Shown: positions 1-8,651, counted from the stretch's first letter. The stretch is DNA of 36,104 nucleotides from Polyangiaceae bacterium (GCA_020633205.1 JACKEB010000030.1:1-36104); one strand, 5' to 3'. Notes: generated by a model not told the origin, from the sequence alone. Translations and numbers: made by a program.

Positions 1-1054
1 CCCGCAGATCGCAGACATCGTCGAGCGGTGTCAGGCGCTCGGTATCCACCGCGTGAGCGTGTGCACCAACGGCATTCGCTTGGTGAAGGATCGCGCGCTG
101 CTCGAACGACTGGCGAAGCTCGGCGTACGCATCGCCCTGTCTTTCGACTCCTTCGAGAAGCACGCCGACTACGCCCTCCAAGGCGCGAACCTGGTGGAGC
201 TGAAGCTCGAGTGCTTGCGCCTGTTGGCTGAGTACGACGTGGACACGACGCTGATCCCAGTGATGACGAAGGGCTACAACGACCACGAGATCGGTCGCAT
301 CATCGAGCTCGGCTTGAGCCAGCCCAACGTGCGCCACCTGGAAGTGCACACGATTACCTATACCGGACAGAGCGGCGTCGACTTCGACCGCAGCGGGCGG
401 ATCTCGATGGTCGAGGTGCTCGATCGCATCCAGGAGACCACGGGCGGCTTGCTCCGCCGCAGCGACTTCGTGCCCTCGCCCTGCGCGCATCCGCTCTGCT
501 ATCAGATCGCGTATCTCCTCGTGGATCCAGACGGAGGTCCTCCGCTGCCCTTCACCCGCTTCATGCCGCGCGAAACGTTGGTCGACTGCCTGCGCGATCA
601 TCTGTATCTCGAGCCGACCCCGCGCCTCGAGCAAGCGCTCAAGGACGCCATCAATCAGCTGTGGGTGGGCGGGGAGACTGGTTTGGGGGAGAGGAGCGAT
701 GTCCCCTCACTGTCTGGCGCCGAAGCGGATCGCGCCTTGAACCTGCTGGAGTCGCTCTTGCGTCGGTTGTTCCCCAAGAAGCCGCTCAGCGCGGAGGAGG
801 CGCTGCGCATCAGCGAGCGCGCCGCCAAGGCGGTGTACGTCCATTCCCATATGGATGAAGAGACCTTCGACGTCGAACGCGTGAAGCAGTGCTGCGACAG
901 CAACTGCTACGCCGACGGCAGCAGCATCCCCGTGTGTAACTACAACATCCTGTACCGCGAAAAAGAGAGCCGCTTCATGCAGCAGCCGAAGGACTGGCAA
1001 CGCGACGGAGGTCGCCGACTGCCGCTGATCCAGCCAGGGGCGCACGGTGGCTGA
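1..1054 (+). CDS. Radical SAM enzyme, COG1964/Tes-like (5' truncated)
   Basis: The reading frame is open from base 2, so the N-terminus with the CxxxCxxC cluster motif lies upstream of the window. The visible part starts in the barrel (the segment VSVCTNGI is a typical barrel strand-loop) and ends with a Cys-rich C-terminal region: a PCAHPLCYQ motif followed by a CC...NC...C block with YADGSSIPVCNYN. That arrangement resembles COG1964 enzymes such as archaeal tetraether synthase Tes and MJ0619, where extra cysteines bind auxiliary Fe-S clusters. The likely chemistry is radical C-C bond formation or methylation on an unactivated carbon (family inference). The next gene starts inside its 3' end, so they are cotranscribed. 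The substrate is unknown; an association with fatty-acyl or polyketide intermediates is suggested only by the neighbouring reductases. Confidence 0.8.
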   Translation, partial: PQIADIVERCQALGIHRVSVCTNGIRLVKDRALLERLAKLGVRIALSFDSFEKHADYALQGANLVELKLECLRLLAEYDVDTTLIPVMTKGYNDHEIGRIIELGLSQPNVRHLEVHTITYTGQSGVDFDRSGRISMVEVLDRIQETTGGLLRRSDFVPSPCAHPLCYQIAYLLVDPDGGPPLPFTRFMPRETLVDCLRDHLYLEPTPRLEQALKDAINQLWVGGETGLGERSDVPSLSGAEADRALNLLESLLRRLFPKKPLSAEEALRISERAAKAVYVHSHMDEETFDVERVKQCCDSNCYADGSSIPVCNYNILYREKESRFMQQPKDWQRDGGRRLPLIQPGAHGG

Positions 1055-1790
1055 GCGCCTGGCTGGCAAGCGCTGCCTGGTGACTGGCGGCTCGCGTGGC
1101 CTCGGTCGCGCCCTGTGCGAAGCCATGGCCCGCGAAGGCGCACGCGTCGCCTTCACCTACTCCGAAGACGACCAAGACGCAGAGGACGCTCGCAACGCGA
1201 TCGCAGCGCTGGGGAGCGAGCCGCGGGTGTTCAAGGGCTCCGTCGCAGACTCCGCGCACGTGCAGCGCGTGATCAAGGAGCTGGTAACTGACTGGCAAGG
1301 CATCGACGTGTTGGTGAACAACGCCGGCATCACCCAGGTGCTGCCCATCGCGCTGCTCGATGAAGCCGATTGGGACCTCGTGATGGACGTCAACGTCAAG
1401 GGCGCCTACCTGATGAGCCGCGCGGTGCTGCGCCACATGATCAAGCAGAAGCGCGGCCACATCTTGAACATCGGTAACTTCGCTTCGGAGCGGGTGATCG
1501 AAGCCCCGGTGCACTACGCCGCGAGTAAAGCCGCGCTGCGCGGTTTCACCGAAGCGCTCGCGCGTGAGGTCGGGCGCTACAACGTGCAGGTCAACTTGCT
1601 CGCGCCGGGGCTGCTCGAGACCGGCATGGGACAGGCGCTGCCGCTCCACCGCAAGAAGGAGTACCTCGAACAGTGCGCCCTCGGACGCTTTGGCACCACG
1701 CAGGAGCTGGCGGAGCTGTGCGTATTCTTGTTGAGCGATGAAAACCAGCTGATGCACGGCGCGAAGCTCGTCGTGGACGGCGCACTGTAA
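1047..1790 (+). CDS. Short-chain dehydrogenase/reductase, FabG-like, with altered catalytic Ser
   Basis: A 247-residue classical SDR with GTG start overlapping the preceding stop by 8 bases (translational coupling). The NAD(P)-binding TGGSRGLGRA loop lies at about residues 13-22, the structural NNAG at 91-94, the helix Asn near 116, and Y157-A-A-S-K161. The residue 13 positions before the Tyr, where FabG has its catalytic Ser, is Asn144 (in NIGNFAS); the nearest Ser is 147. The C-terminal VDGAL ending is typical of 3-oxoacyl-ACP reductases. It probably reduces or dehydrogenates a keto/hydroxy intermediate of the operon's pathway. Whether Asn or Ser147 substitutes for the missing Ser is unclear. 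It pairs with the degenerate SDR at 3123-3827. Confidence 0.9.
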   Translation: MAERLAGKRCLVTGGSRGLGRALCEAMAREGARVAFTYSEDDQDAEDARNAIAALGSEPRVFKGSVADSAHVQRVIKELVTDWQGIDVLVNNAGITQVLPIALLDEADWDLVMDVNVKGAYLMSRAVLRHMIKQKRGHILNIGNFASERVIEAPVHYAASKAALRGFTEALAREVGRYNVQVNLLAPGLLETGMGQALPLHRKKEYLEQCALGRFGTTQELAELCVFLLSDENQLMHGAKLVVDGAL

Positions 1791-1821
1791 GAGGCTGAAT
1801 CAACCCTCACCCGAGCCCCCG

Positions 1822-3126
1822 ATGGAAGACTACAAGGACCTCCTGCGCCACGGCTTCGATGAGTACCGTGACTTCATCAACCCGCTGATCTCCGAGCGCG
1901 CCGCCTTGGCGGGAGAGCCGCTCAAGGTGATCCGCACGGAAGAGGGCCGCATCGCCACGGCCAAGTCGGACTGGATCGAAGATCTCCACGGCACCCAGGC
2001 CTTTGGCCACAAGCCAGCGCCCATCATTCAGGCCATGCGTGAATACCTGGAGAGCGACGCGCCCTCCTGGTACCCCGCGCGGGTCAATCCGTTTGCGGGG
2101 CGCCTCGCGCGGCGCCTCGCTGAGCGCACCGGCTACGACAACGCGTTCTTCGGTTGCACCGGTAGTGACGCCGTGGAGGCGGCGCTCAAGCTCTCGCGGG
2201 CGCTCACGAAGCGGCCCAAGCTCTTGGCGCTGACGGGCGGCTACCATGGCTGCTCCTACGGCAGCGTGAGCCTGATGTCCCCAGGCTACCTGAGAGATCC
2301 CTTCGCTCCGTTCGTCGAGGGCGCAGCGCATCTCGAGTTCGGCGACGTGGACGCGCTACGCAGCGCCCTGCGGGCGGAAGACGTCGCCTGTGTCGTCGTC
2401 GAGCCGATTCAAGGTGAAGGTGGCGTTCGCGCGTTACCTCGAGGATATATCGAAGCGCTGTGTGAGTTGACCAAAAAGCACGGCACGCTCTTGGTGGCCG
2501 ATGAAGTACAAACCGGTCTCGGACGCGCGGGACAGGGCTTTTTGGCTTCGGAGCGCTGGCCCCGGCGCCCGGACATCGCGCTGCTCGCGAAGCACCTCGG
2601 CGGCGGCCTGATGCCCATCAGCGCCATGCTCACGCGACGCGAGCTCTTCGAGCAGGCCTATGGCGCGCACTTCGCCAGCGGGGAGAGCCACAACACCACC
2701 ATGGGCTTCAATGCCCTGAGCGCCGTTGCGGCCCTCAGCGCTCTCGAGCTACTGACGCCGGAGCTCATGACGCGGGTGATCGATCTGGGCGCACGCTTCA
2801 AGCTGGAGCTCGCGACCGCACTGAAGAGCTCGCCGCTGGTGCGCGAGGTGCGCGGCTCGGGCTTCATGCTCGGTGTCTCCTTGGACAGCCTGGATCACCC
2901 GTGGCTGTCCTTCGAACACTTTGGCTTCAGCGACCTCAAACACAAGAGCGTGATGGCGCCCCTCGTGTGTCACCGCTTGTATCCGCGTGGTTACTTTGCC
3001 TTCTCCTGCGGACATGACTGGAGCATCCTGCGCATGCAGCCCCGCTTCAACATCCCTGAGGAGCGGCTGTTGGCGATCCCCGACGTTTTGCGTGAGGCAA
3101 TCGACTACCTGGAGTCCTTAGGATGA
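1822..3126 (+). CDS. Class III PLP-dependent aminotransferase
   Basis: A 434-residue fold-type I aminotransferase. Landmarks: the phosphate-binding GCTGSDAVEAAL (about 111-122), the GGYHG loop (139-143), VVEPIQGEGG (192-201), the cofactor-binding Asp227 in ADEVQTG, and the Schiff-base Lys257 in LLAKHLGGG. All residues needed for PLP catalysis are present, so it should be active. The family includes ornithine, diamine, beta-alanine and polyketide-chain aminotransferases; I cannot assign the amino acceptor. It begins 31 bases after the SDR stop and overlaps the next gene by the ATGA tetranucleotide. It most likely installs an amine on a carbonyl made or left by the neighbouring SDR or radical SAM enzyme (inference). 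Confidence 0.9.
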   Translation: MEDYKDLLRHGFDEYRDFINPLISERAALAGEPLKVIRTEEGRIATAKSDWIEDLHGTQAFGHKPAPIIQAMREYLESDAPSWYPARVNPFAGRLARRLAERTGYDNAFFGCTGSDAVEAALKLSRALTKRPKLLALTGGYHGCSYGSVSLMSPGYLRDPFAPFVEGAAHLEFGDVDALRSALRAEDVACVVVEPIQGEGGVRALPRGYIEALCELTKKHGTLLVADEVQTGLGRAGQGFLASERWPRRPDIALLAKHLGGGLMPISAMLTRRELFEQAYGAHFASGESHNTTMGFNALSAVAALSALELLTPELMTRVIDLGARFKLELATALKSSPLVREVRGSGFMLGVSLDSLDHPWLSFEHFGFSDLKHKSVMAPLVCHRLYPRGYFAFSCGHDWSILRMQPRFNIPEERLLAIPDVLREAIDYLESLG

Positions 3127-3827
3127 CGCGCACGGCTTTGGTGCTTGGGGGCAGCGGCTACGTCGGTAGCGAAGTGGTGCGCAGGTTGACGGCGCGAGAC
3201 GTGCACACGCACTTCACGTTTCATGCGTCTGAGAAGCAGGCTGCCGAGCTGCAAGCGGCGACTTCAGCGCAAGCTCACCGCGTGGATCTGCGGCGCCCGG
3301 AAGCAATCCAAGCGCTGTTCGATGAGCTCGGAGCCCAGGGTGTCACGCCGGACGTGTTGATTCACTGTGCGGCGGTTCTCGACACGAGCGCCCCGGACGG
3401 GATCAGCAACGGCGACCTCGACGAAGCGTATGCGGTGATCTGCCGCTCAGCGTTGCTCGCGAGCCAGCTAGCGGCGCGCGGCATGAACGATGGTGGCGAT
3501 ATCGTGTTGGTCGGTGCGCTGGATCGCGCTCAGTCGCTTCCCATCCCGACTGCCTTTGCGGCCTGCCAAGGCATGCTGAGCGGTCTCTCCATGGGACTGG
3601 CCAAGGAGCTCGGAGCGCGCAACGTGCGAGTGAACTTGCTCACCTTCGGCTTACTCGAGGGAGGCCTTTCGAGGCGCCTCCCGGAAACGACACGCAACGC
3701 TTACCTCAACTACAGCGCCGCCAGGCGTTTCGGAACAGCAGCCGAAGCAGCTCGCTCCATCGCGTGGCTCGCGCTGGACAACCGCTACATGAGCGGCAAG
3801 GTGGCTGCGTTCAACGGCGGGATCTGA
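3123..3827 (+). CDS. SDR-family protein lacking the catalytic residues (pseudo-reductase)
   Basis: A 234-residue SDR-fold protein starting at ATGA within the aminotransferase stop. The nucleotide-binding loop GGSGYVGSE (9-17) is intact, and the C-terminal half follows FabG closely (VRVNLLTFGLLEGG, ending in FNGGI). The YxxxK motif reads F145-A-A-C-Q149, the Ser position (13 before) is Ala132, and the usual NNAG is HCAA. Tyr, Lys, Ser and apparently the helix Asn are therefore all replaced. It may act as a non-catalytic partner subunit of the SDR at 1047-1790, as a cofactor-sensing or scaffold protein, or with changed chemistry. It is not a decayed pseudogene: the frame is clean and coupled to its operon. 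Confidence 0.88.
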   Translation: MTRTALVLGGSGYVGSEVVRRLTARDVHTHFTFHASEKQAAELQAATSAQAHRVDLRRPEAIQALFDELGAQGVTPDVLIHCAAVLDTSAPDGISNGDLDEAYAVICRSALLASQLAARGMNDGGDIVLVGALDRAQSLPIPTAFAACQGMLSGLSMGLAKELGARNVRVNLLTFGLLEGGLSRRLPETTRNAYLNYSAARRFGTAAEAARSIAWLALDNRYMSGKVAAFNGGI

Positions 3828-4075
3828 CCCGCTTCAAGAAAACCGCGAGCCTCGGACGCCGCGCTCGCCAAGGTCACCAGCGCTTCGTCCCCATGACGAG
3901 TGCCAGGTGTTTGGCGGCGTCCGAGGCCAACGGAAAACTCAGATGAACGACAGACGGCTGAAATCCTGAGGCACAACCGGATCGCCTCACCCCAACCAAC
4001 TTGCCTCGTGCACCAGGGAGCAAACCCGGCGCGTCGGCCAGATTGCGCTGGCATAGCGGTTGCTGTGTTGGCGCT
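3828..4075. other. Intergenic region after the biosynthetic operon
   Basis: About 250 bases between the SDR stop and the best start of the YihY-like gene. An inverted repeat GCGAGC/GCTCGC with a 12-base loop lies near 3845-3868, but no T-run follows, so I do not call a terminator. The frame of the YihY gene is open upstream to a TTG at 4001, but that extension does not look like family sequence. Confidence 0.4.
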
Positions 4076-5059
4076 GTGGAAGAGACGTTGGGCAGCTGGA
4101 GCCAAGCGAAGCCAAGTGATGGTCGCCTCAAGGCAGGTGCCAAGCTCGTGGTGCGCGTCATCAATCGCGCTCGCGAACACGATGTGCCGATGGTCGCCGG
4201 GAGCGTTGCCTTCTTCTGCGTGCTGGCGCTGCTTCCGCTGTCCATCGCGGCGATCAGCGTGTACGGGCTGCTCTTCGATCGTCATGACGTGGTGATCCAG
4301 ATGCAGAGCCTGGCGCGGGTGTTGCCGTGGCGCGCTCGCCAGCTCCTGACCGTGGAGCTGCTACGTATCGTCGACTCCTCGAGCCTCGGCGCACAACTCG
4401 GCTTTGGTCTGGTGTTCTCCCTCTGGAGCGCTTCCTCGGGGACTCAAGCGCTGATCGAGGGGTTGAGCTTGGCGAGGGGCAAGCGAGACACACGGAGCTA
4501 CCTCAAGCTGCGTGGCTTGGCGATCTTGATGACGCTTGGCATGTTGGTGCTCGGTGGCCTGATGCTGGGCTGGGCCACTCTGACCCCCACGGTTTGGGCT
4601 AGCCTCGGCTTGAATGGCAGCGCGCTGCGCGTGGGTCATGTGATTCAGCAGTTGTTCCTGCCAATCATGGTCAGCGCGGGGCTTGCAACCGTCTACCGCT
4701 ACGCCCCAGATGGCTACGTGCGCACCTGGAGCAACGTGATCCCCGCGGCAATCGCCGGGACGCTGCTTTGGCTTGCTGCTTCGGTTGGGTTGTCGCTGTT
4801 TCTCTCTCACGCGGGAGCCTTCGGTCGCACCTACGGCGCGCTAGCTGGGGCGATCGGCCTGTTCTTGTGGTTCTATCTCTCCGCGATGGCGGTATTGATC
4901 GGTGCGCAAGTGGAAGCCGAGGTGAACCCTCGTAGTTTGCGTCGGCCGACGCGCCCTCCGGCGAAACCGAGCAAGCGCGCGCTCGAAGAAATCGACGTCG
5001 AGCTCAGCCCCCCGCGCAGCCCCTTGCGGGTGCCAACGCGCGAGGCGGAGCTCCACTGA
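4076..5059 (+). CDS. YihY/UPF0761 family inner-membrane protein
   Basis: Polytopic membrane protein of about 327 residues. The hallmark first segment (DVPMVAGSVAFFCVLALLPL) sits near the N-terminus. Further hydrophobic segments follow, including the YAPDGYVRTWSNVIPAAIAGTLLW motif-like stretch and the GAIGLFLWFYLSAMAVLIGAQVEAE end typical of the family, which was formerly misnamed RNase BN. The soluble tail is basic and proline-rich. Function in bacteria is unresolved; a transporter or envelope role is usual speculation. Start: GTG at 4076 gives a family-like N-terminus of about 35 residues before the first helix; TTG at 4001 or TTG at 4088 are alternatives and no convincing ribosome site decides. 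It converges on the GIDE gene with 3 bases between stops. Confidence 0.85.
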   Translation: MEETLGSWSQAKPSDGRLKAGAKLVVRVINRAREHDVPMVAGSVAFFCVLALLPLSIAAISVYGLLFDRHDVVIQMQSLARVLPWRARQLLTVELLRIVDSSSLGAQLGFGLVFSLWSASSGTQALIEGLSLARGKRDTRSYLKLRGLAILMTLGMLVLGGLMLGWATLTPTVWASLGLNGSALRVGHVIQQLFLPIMVSAGLATVYRYAPDGYVRTWSNVIPAAIAGTLLWLAASVGLSLFLSHAGAFGRTYGALAGAIGLFLWFYLSAMAVLIGAQVEAEVNPRSLRRPTRPPAKPSKRALEEIDVELSPPRSPLRVPTREAELH

Positions 5060-5062
5060 CCC

Positions 5063-5806
5063 TCAGCTGATGAAGCTCGAGATCACGCCGAGCAGGGTTC
5101 CTGCCGCTGCCGCTGCCGCGCCACCCATCAGGCACAGCTTGGCGGTCTTCGCGGCGCTGCCCATCAGCTCGTCGCGAGACTTGGAGCTCATGACCAGCGA
5201 CGCGAACTTCGGCGCGGTGATCAGGTTGCCCTCGTTGCGGCCACACACGTAGAGTCGATTCTGCACGGGCATCACACGCTCGATGCAGGTGAACTTGTTG
5301 GCCTTGGAGAGTGTCGGGTTGACGAAGGCATAGTGTCCGAACTGGATCGCCTCATTCTTGCCAACGGCGCCCTTCAAATCCGCCAGGAAACCTTCCTTCT
5401 TGGTCTCTTCAAAGGTCTTGTTGAACGGATCGAAGTCGCCCCCCTGGCTTGCATCGACCCGCACGGCGCCAGAGCCATCGTTGAGGAAGAACTCAGCGCA
5501 CGACTTCTCGTCGACGTAGTCCTTGCTCTTCGTGCTGTCCCCGTCTTTCCACTCCCCCACTACCTTCAGCTCGTAGTAGAGGCACTCCGTCCCGGTCACG
5601 GGCGAACGCAGCGGCTGCTGCACTACCACGTCACCTTGCGCGCTGATGGCTCCACGCGGGCCAGCGAGCGCCGCCCCCTTCGTGGCCGCGTCTCCGGTGG
5701 ACACGAACGGTGCCTTCGAGAGTCGCCCTGCTTTGTACTTCTGCATGGCTCCGAAGATGGCGACGATGATTCCAAGTCCGACGATGATGGCTGCGATACT
5801 TCCCAT
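5063..5806 (-). CDS. GIDE-domain membrane protein (MULAN/MAPL-like, without RING finger)
   Basis: A 247-residue protein. The ATG at 5806 is preceded by a clear GGGAGGAG ribosome site, so the longer upstream frame is not used. An N-terminal membrane helix (about 3-22) is followed by a basic stretch, then a GIDE-type domain: VVVQQPLRSPVTGTEC, with CLYYELKV, mid-domain FLNDGSGAVRVDA, and a late CIERVMPVQNRLYVCG block. It ends in a second hydrophobic segment (about 225-245). This two-helix GIDE topology is that of the mitochondrial E3 ligase MULAN/MAPL, but there is no C-terminal RING motif here. Bacterial members are of unknown function, presumably facing the periplasm between the two helices. 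Confidence 0.75.
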   Translation of the reverse strand: MGSIAAIIVGLGIIVAIFGAMQKYKAGRLSKAPFVSTGDAATKGAALAGPRGAISAQGDVVVQQPLRSPVTGTECLYYELKVVGEWKDGDSTKSKDYVDEKSCAEFFLNDGSGAVRVDASQGGDFDPFNKTFEETKKEGFLADLKGAVGKNEAIQFGHYAFVNPTLSKANKFTCIERVMPVQNRLYVCGRNEGNLITAPKFASLVMSSKSRDELMGSAAKTAKLCLMGGAAAAAAGTLLGVISSFIS

Positions 5807-6125
5807 TTTGAATGCTCCTCCCGAGCTCCACGTCGACTGACGTGCGCACGGCTGGCCGACGGCCATTTTCCTTGTGGTAATCCTTCAGACGACGGGCAAA
5901 GCCGTGCTGCACGGCTGGCAGCGCGACGCTCGCCGCTCCGCCCCCGTCGTGGGTTCATCGCCATCTACCGACCGCCCCCCTATAAACTCCCATCAAACCC
6001 GATCAAAGCTTCGGGAGCGCGCCCTCAGGAGCCCGTGGCTCGCCGGATCTCCTCGTAGTTTTAGGGGGTTAGGAGATTCGTCCGGCTATTGTCCGCGCCC
6101 GGGAAGGCAACGGGATGGCGTGGGA
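5807..6125. other. Intergenic region with several short palindromes
   Basis: 319 bases upstream of the GIDE gene and downstream of the STAND regulator. It holds a perfect palindrome TGGCCGACGGCCA (5853-5865) and a 7-3-7 inverted repeat AGCCGTGCTGCACGGCT (5900-5916), either of which could be an operator of the GIDE gene. A 9-bp inverted repeat with one G-T pair and a 17-base loop (6045-6079) lies just past the regulator's stop and might end its transcript, but no U-run follows. I see no convincing gene. Confidence 0.4.
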
Positions 6126-8651
6126 TCAAACCCGCGCCACCGGCACGTCGCTGCCCAGAGCGTAGCCATCGTCGAGGGTGCGGATCAGCGCCTCGAGCCC
6201 CAGCTTGCGCAACGTCGAGAGCGCCACCCGCAAGCGCTGCGTGGCCGCGGCCTCCAGGATCCGCTCGCCCGGCCAGCCCGCTTCAATCAGCTCGACGCGG
6301 GTGCAGCCCTCACTCCGCTCTCGGGCCTCTGCGAGCGCAGCCAGAATCGCCCCCAGGGACTTCCGCTTGCCCAGCGTCACTTGTCTACCACCGGGAGCGC
6401 GAAACCAGGCACCGTCCCGCGCTACCAGCCAGCAATCTGGCTCCGAGCGCAGAGACTGGGACTGGCGACGCGAGGCGCAACGCTCGAGAACTCGCAGCTC
6501 CAGCTCACGCAAGCTGCGCTCGGCAGCAAACGGACTCGGCCCGCCGCGAGCCAGTGCTGTGGCCAGATCACCCAAGTCCGAGCGCCCCGTGCGCTGAGCT
6601 TGCTCTCGAACCTGGCCGAACCAGCCGAGAGCGCGGGACTCCGCGCGGGCCTCGCGTTCCAGCTGAGCCAGATGGAGCGCGCCAAAACACCACTCACGGC
6701 ACCCTTGGGTAAGCCCGCCCAACGCGGTCTCCAGCTCGACGAACGCCGCGCCACCATTGCCTTGTTCGCGTAGTGTCACGCCGAGATGGTAGCGCGCGAG
6801 GGCCGCGAACTTCGGCAAGCCTCGCCGCAGGAAGCCTTCCGATACCTCGCGGAAACTTGCTTCCGCTACAGCGAGGCGCTGAGCGTCTAGCGCCTCCCTG
6901 CCACGCAGGAAGCAGAGCCTCAGCTCGAGCCCGGTTACGAACTCTTGGGAGAGCGCGGCACCCCGAGGCACGGCCTCCAACGCTCCCGCGGCCTGCCCCA
7001 GGTGCTTGGAGGTCGCTGCTTGGTCGCGAAGCTCGATCGCGACATCGGCGAGTAAGAGCTCCGCTGCCGCTCGGCAGAGTAGATCGCGCTGGGCGCTCCC
7101 TGTCGCTCGAGCCAGACAGCGTTCGGCCTGCACCCGCGCGCTGTCTAGGTCCCGGAGTGCCAGGTACCCCTCCGCCAACTCGAAGGAGCGCCACGGGTCG
7201 CTACCGGGACCAACCAGATCCCGTGCGCGCTCGAGCGCATTCTGCGCGTCCTTGTCGTGCCCTATTTCCGCGAGGCTCCGAGACAAGCTGAGCAACGCGA
7301 GGAGCTCGAGCTCCGCTTGTCCCGCGCGCCGCGCGAAGTCCAGCGCACGCACCAGAAGCGCCGAAGCGCCTTGGGCGTCACCGCGAGCGCGCTGCGCTTT
7401 CGCCTGCAGTACCATCGCCTCACAGATGAGCGGTAGGGCTGCGCCGCTCGAGTGCGAGCGCTCGATGACCTTGGCGAGGACTCGCTCCAAGCTGGGACTG
7501 ATCGTGCTTCCAAGTTCGAGCGGAGCTGCAAACCCACGAGATATCACGCGCAGCGCGGCATCGGCGAAGCGGGTGGAGAGCTGAGGTGCGTTGGTCGCTC
7601 GCTCGAGGACAGCCTCGAGGTTCTCGAGCGGCGTCTCGACCTCGCCGAGAGCGTAGTACTCCGCCCACCCCAGCTCGATGAGCTGTGCTCGCGGAGCGGC
7701 GATGCGACTGAGCACGAAGCGTCGCAGGGGCGGCGAGAGGAGTAGCCGCTCGGCGTCCCGCAAGAGCCACGCGCGGCGACGGAGCGCGCTGCTCAGCTCC
7801 AGACAGTCGTTACCTCGCGGCAACTCATCTTGGCCCCCCAACAACTCGAGCGCCGCCTCGAGTTCTGCGAGGCTCGCACCTCGCGGTGGCCACGCGATGA
7901 CCATCAGCAACGCTTGTAGCGGCGCGTCGAGCCCTTGCCACGCCGAGAGTAGCGCTGCGTCGAGCGAGCTATGACGCCCCGCACCCTTCGCCTGCGTCAG
8001 CTGCATGCCCTGAGAACGGATGCGGTGCAGCAACGCAGGCACGGGCAGCACATCGAGCCGGGACGCCGCGAGCTCCAGGGCTAGCGGTAAGCCTCCCAAT
8101 TCGTGACACAGCTGAAGCACGAAGGGGGCCTGCGCCGCCGGCAGCTCCGCACCGAAGCGCGCTGCGAACCGGGCGAAGAGCGCCGGCGCGGCTTCCTCAT
8201 CCAACGGCAATACCTCCACCGCGACAGCACCTTCCACACGCTGCAGCAACGCATCGGGGCGGGCACGCAGCGTTACGACAACTCGCAGATCCGGAACAGC
8301 CTCCAGGAGCCCAGGAAGCACCTCTTCAAGCCACTCCCCCAGGTCATCCGCGTCGTCGAGCAGAAGCCCGAGCGGAGCCTCGCTGTTGAGCAGCTCCCGC
8401 AAGGCAAGCAGCGAGTCGCCCCCGGCTGAACTCCCGGGAGAGACCGCTCGGACCACCTGGCGGGCCACGTCGAGCGCGGCGCCCGCAGCCCCCAGGGGAA
8501 CGGAGGTCCACTCCGTCTCACTTTCGCGCGGAAACAACTGGTGCGCCAGAAACGTCTTCCCAACGCCGGGTAGCCCCCACAGCACGAGCAACCGCCAGTC
8601 AGCGTCCAGGCAGCTGAGCACCGCCGCTCGCTCGCTCTCTGAGCTGATCAT
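6126..8651 (-). CDS. STAND-type ATPase transcriptional regulator with C-terminal winged helix
   Basis: An 841-residue protein. N-terminal P-loop GLPGVGKT (about 26-33) and a Walker B-like LGLLLDDADD (near 97-106) begin an NB-ARC/NACHT-like ATPase module. The middle (about 370-720) is a long series of Ala/Leu-rich helical hairpins of TPR character (repeated A..L...G......L..A). The C-terminal 100 residues (about 745-841) read as an OmpR/SARP-like winged helix ending in LDDGYALG. Large AfsR/MalT-type regulators usually carry the DNA-binding domain at the N-terminus (SARP) or a LuxR helix at the C-terminus, so a C-terminal winged helix is an unusual order. Start: ATG 8651 has AAGG 8 bases upstream; GTG 8657 is the alternative. 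It lies 99 bases downstream of the kinase gene, same strand. Confidence 0.85.
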   Translation of the reverse strand: MISSESERAAVLSCLDADWRLLVLWGLPGVGKTFLAHQLFPRESETEWTSVPLGAAGAALDVARQVVRAVSPGSSAGGDSLLALRELLNSEAPLGLLLDDADDLGEWLEEVLPGLLEAVPDLRVVVTLRARPDALLQRVEGAVAVEVLPLDEEAAPALFARFAARFGAELPAAQAPFVLQLCHELGGLPLALELAASRLDVLPVPALLHRIRSQGMQLTQAKGAGRHSSLDAALLSAWQGLDAPLQALLMVIAWPPRGASLAELEAALELLGGQDELPRGNDCLELSSALRRRAWLLRDAERLLLSPPLRRFVLSRIAAPRAQLIELGWAEYYALGEVETPLENLEAVLERATNAPQLSTRFADAALRVISRGFAAPLELGSTISPSLERVLAKVIERSHSSGAALPLICEAMVLQAKAQRARGDAQGASALLVRALDFARRAGQAELELLALLSLSRSLAEIGHDKDAQNALERARDLVGPGSDPWRSFELAEGYLALRDLDSARVQAERCLARATGSAQRDLLCRAAAELLLADVAIELRDQAATSKHLGQAAGALEAVPRGAALSQEFVTGLELRLCFLRGREALDAQRLAVAEASFREVSEGFLRRGLPKFAALARYHLGVTLREQGNGGAAFVELETALGGLTQGCREWCFGALHLAQLEREARAESRALGWFGQVREQAQRTGRSDLGDLATALARGGPSPFAAERSLRELELRVLERCASRRQSQSLRSEPDCWLVARDGAWFRAPGGRQVTLGKRKSLGAILAALAEARERSEGCTRVELIEAGWPGERILEAAATQRLRVALSTLRKLGLEALIRTLDDGYALGSDVPVARV

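Noticed and set aside
5333..6773. Plus-strand frames (5333-6058 and 5874-6773) near the GIDE and STAND genes
   Set aside because: They overlap coding sequence of real genes and have no family features or ribosome sites.
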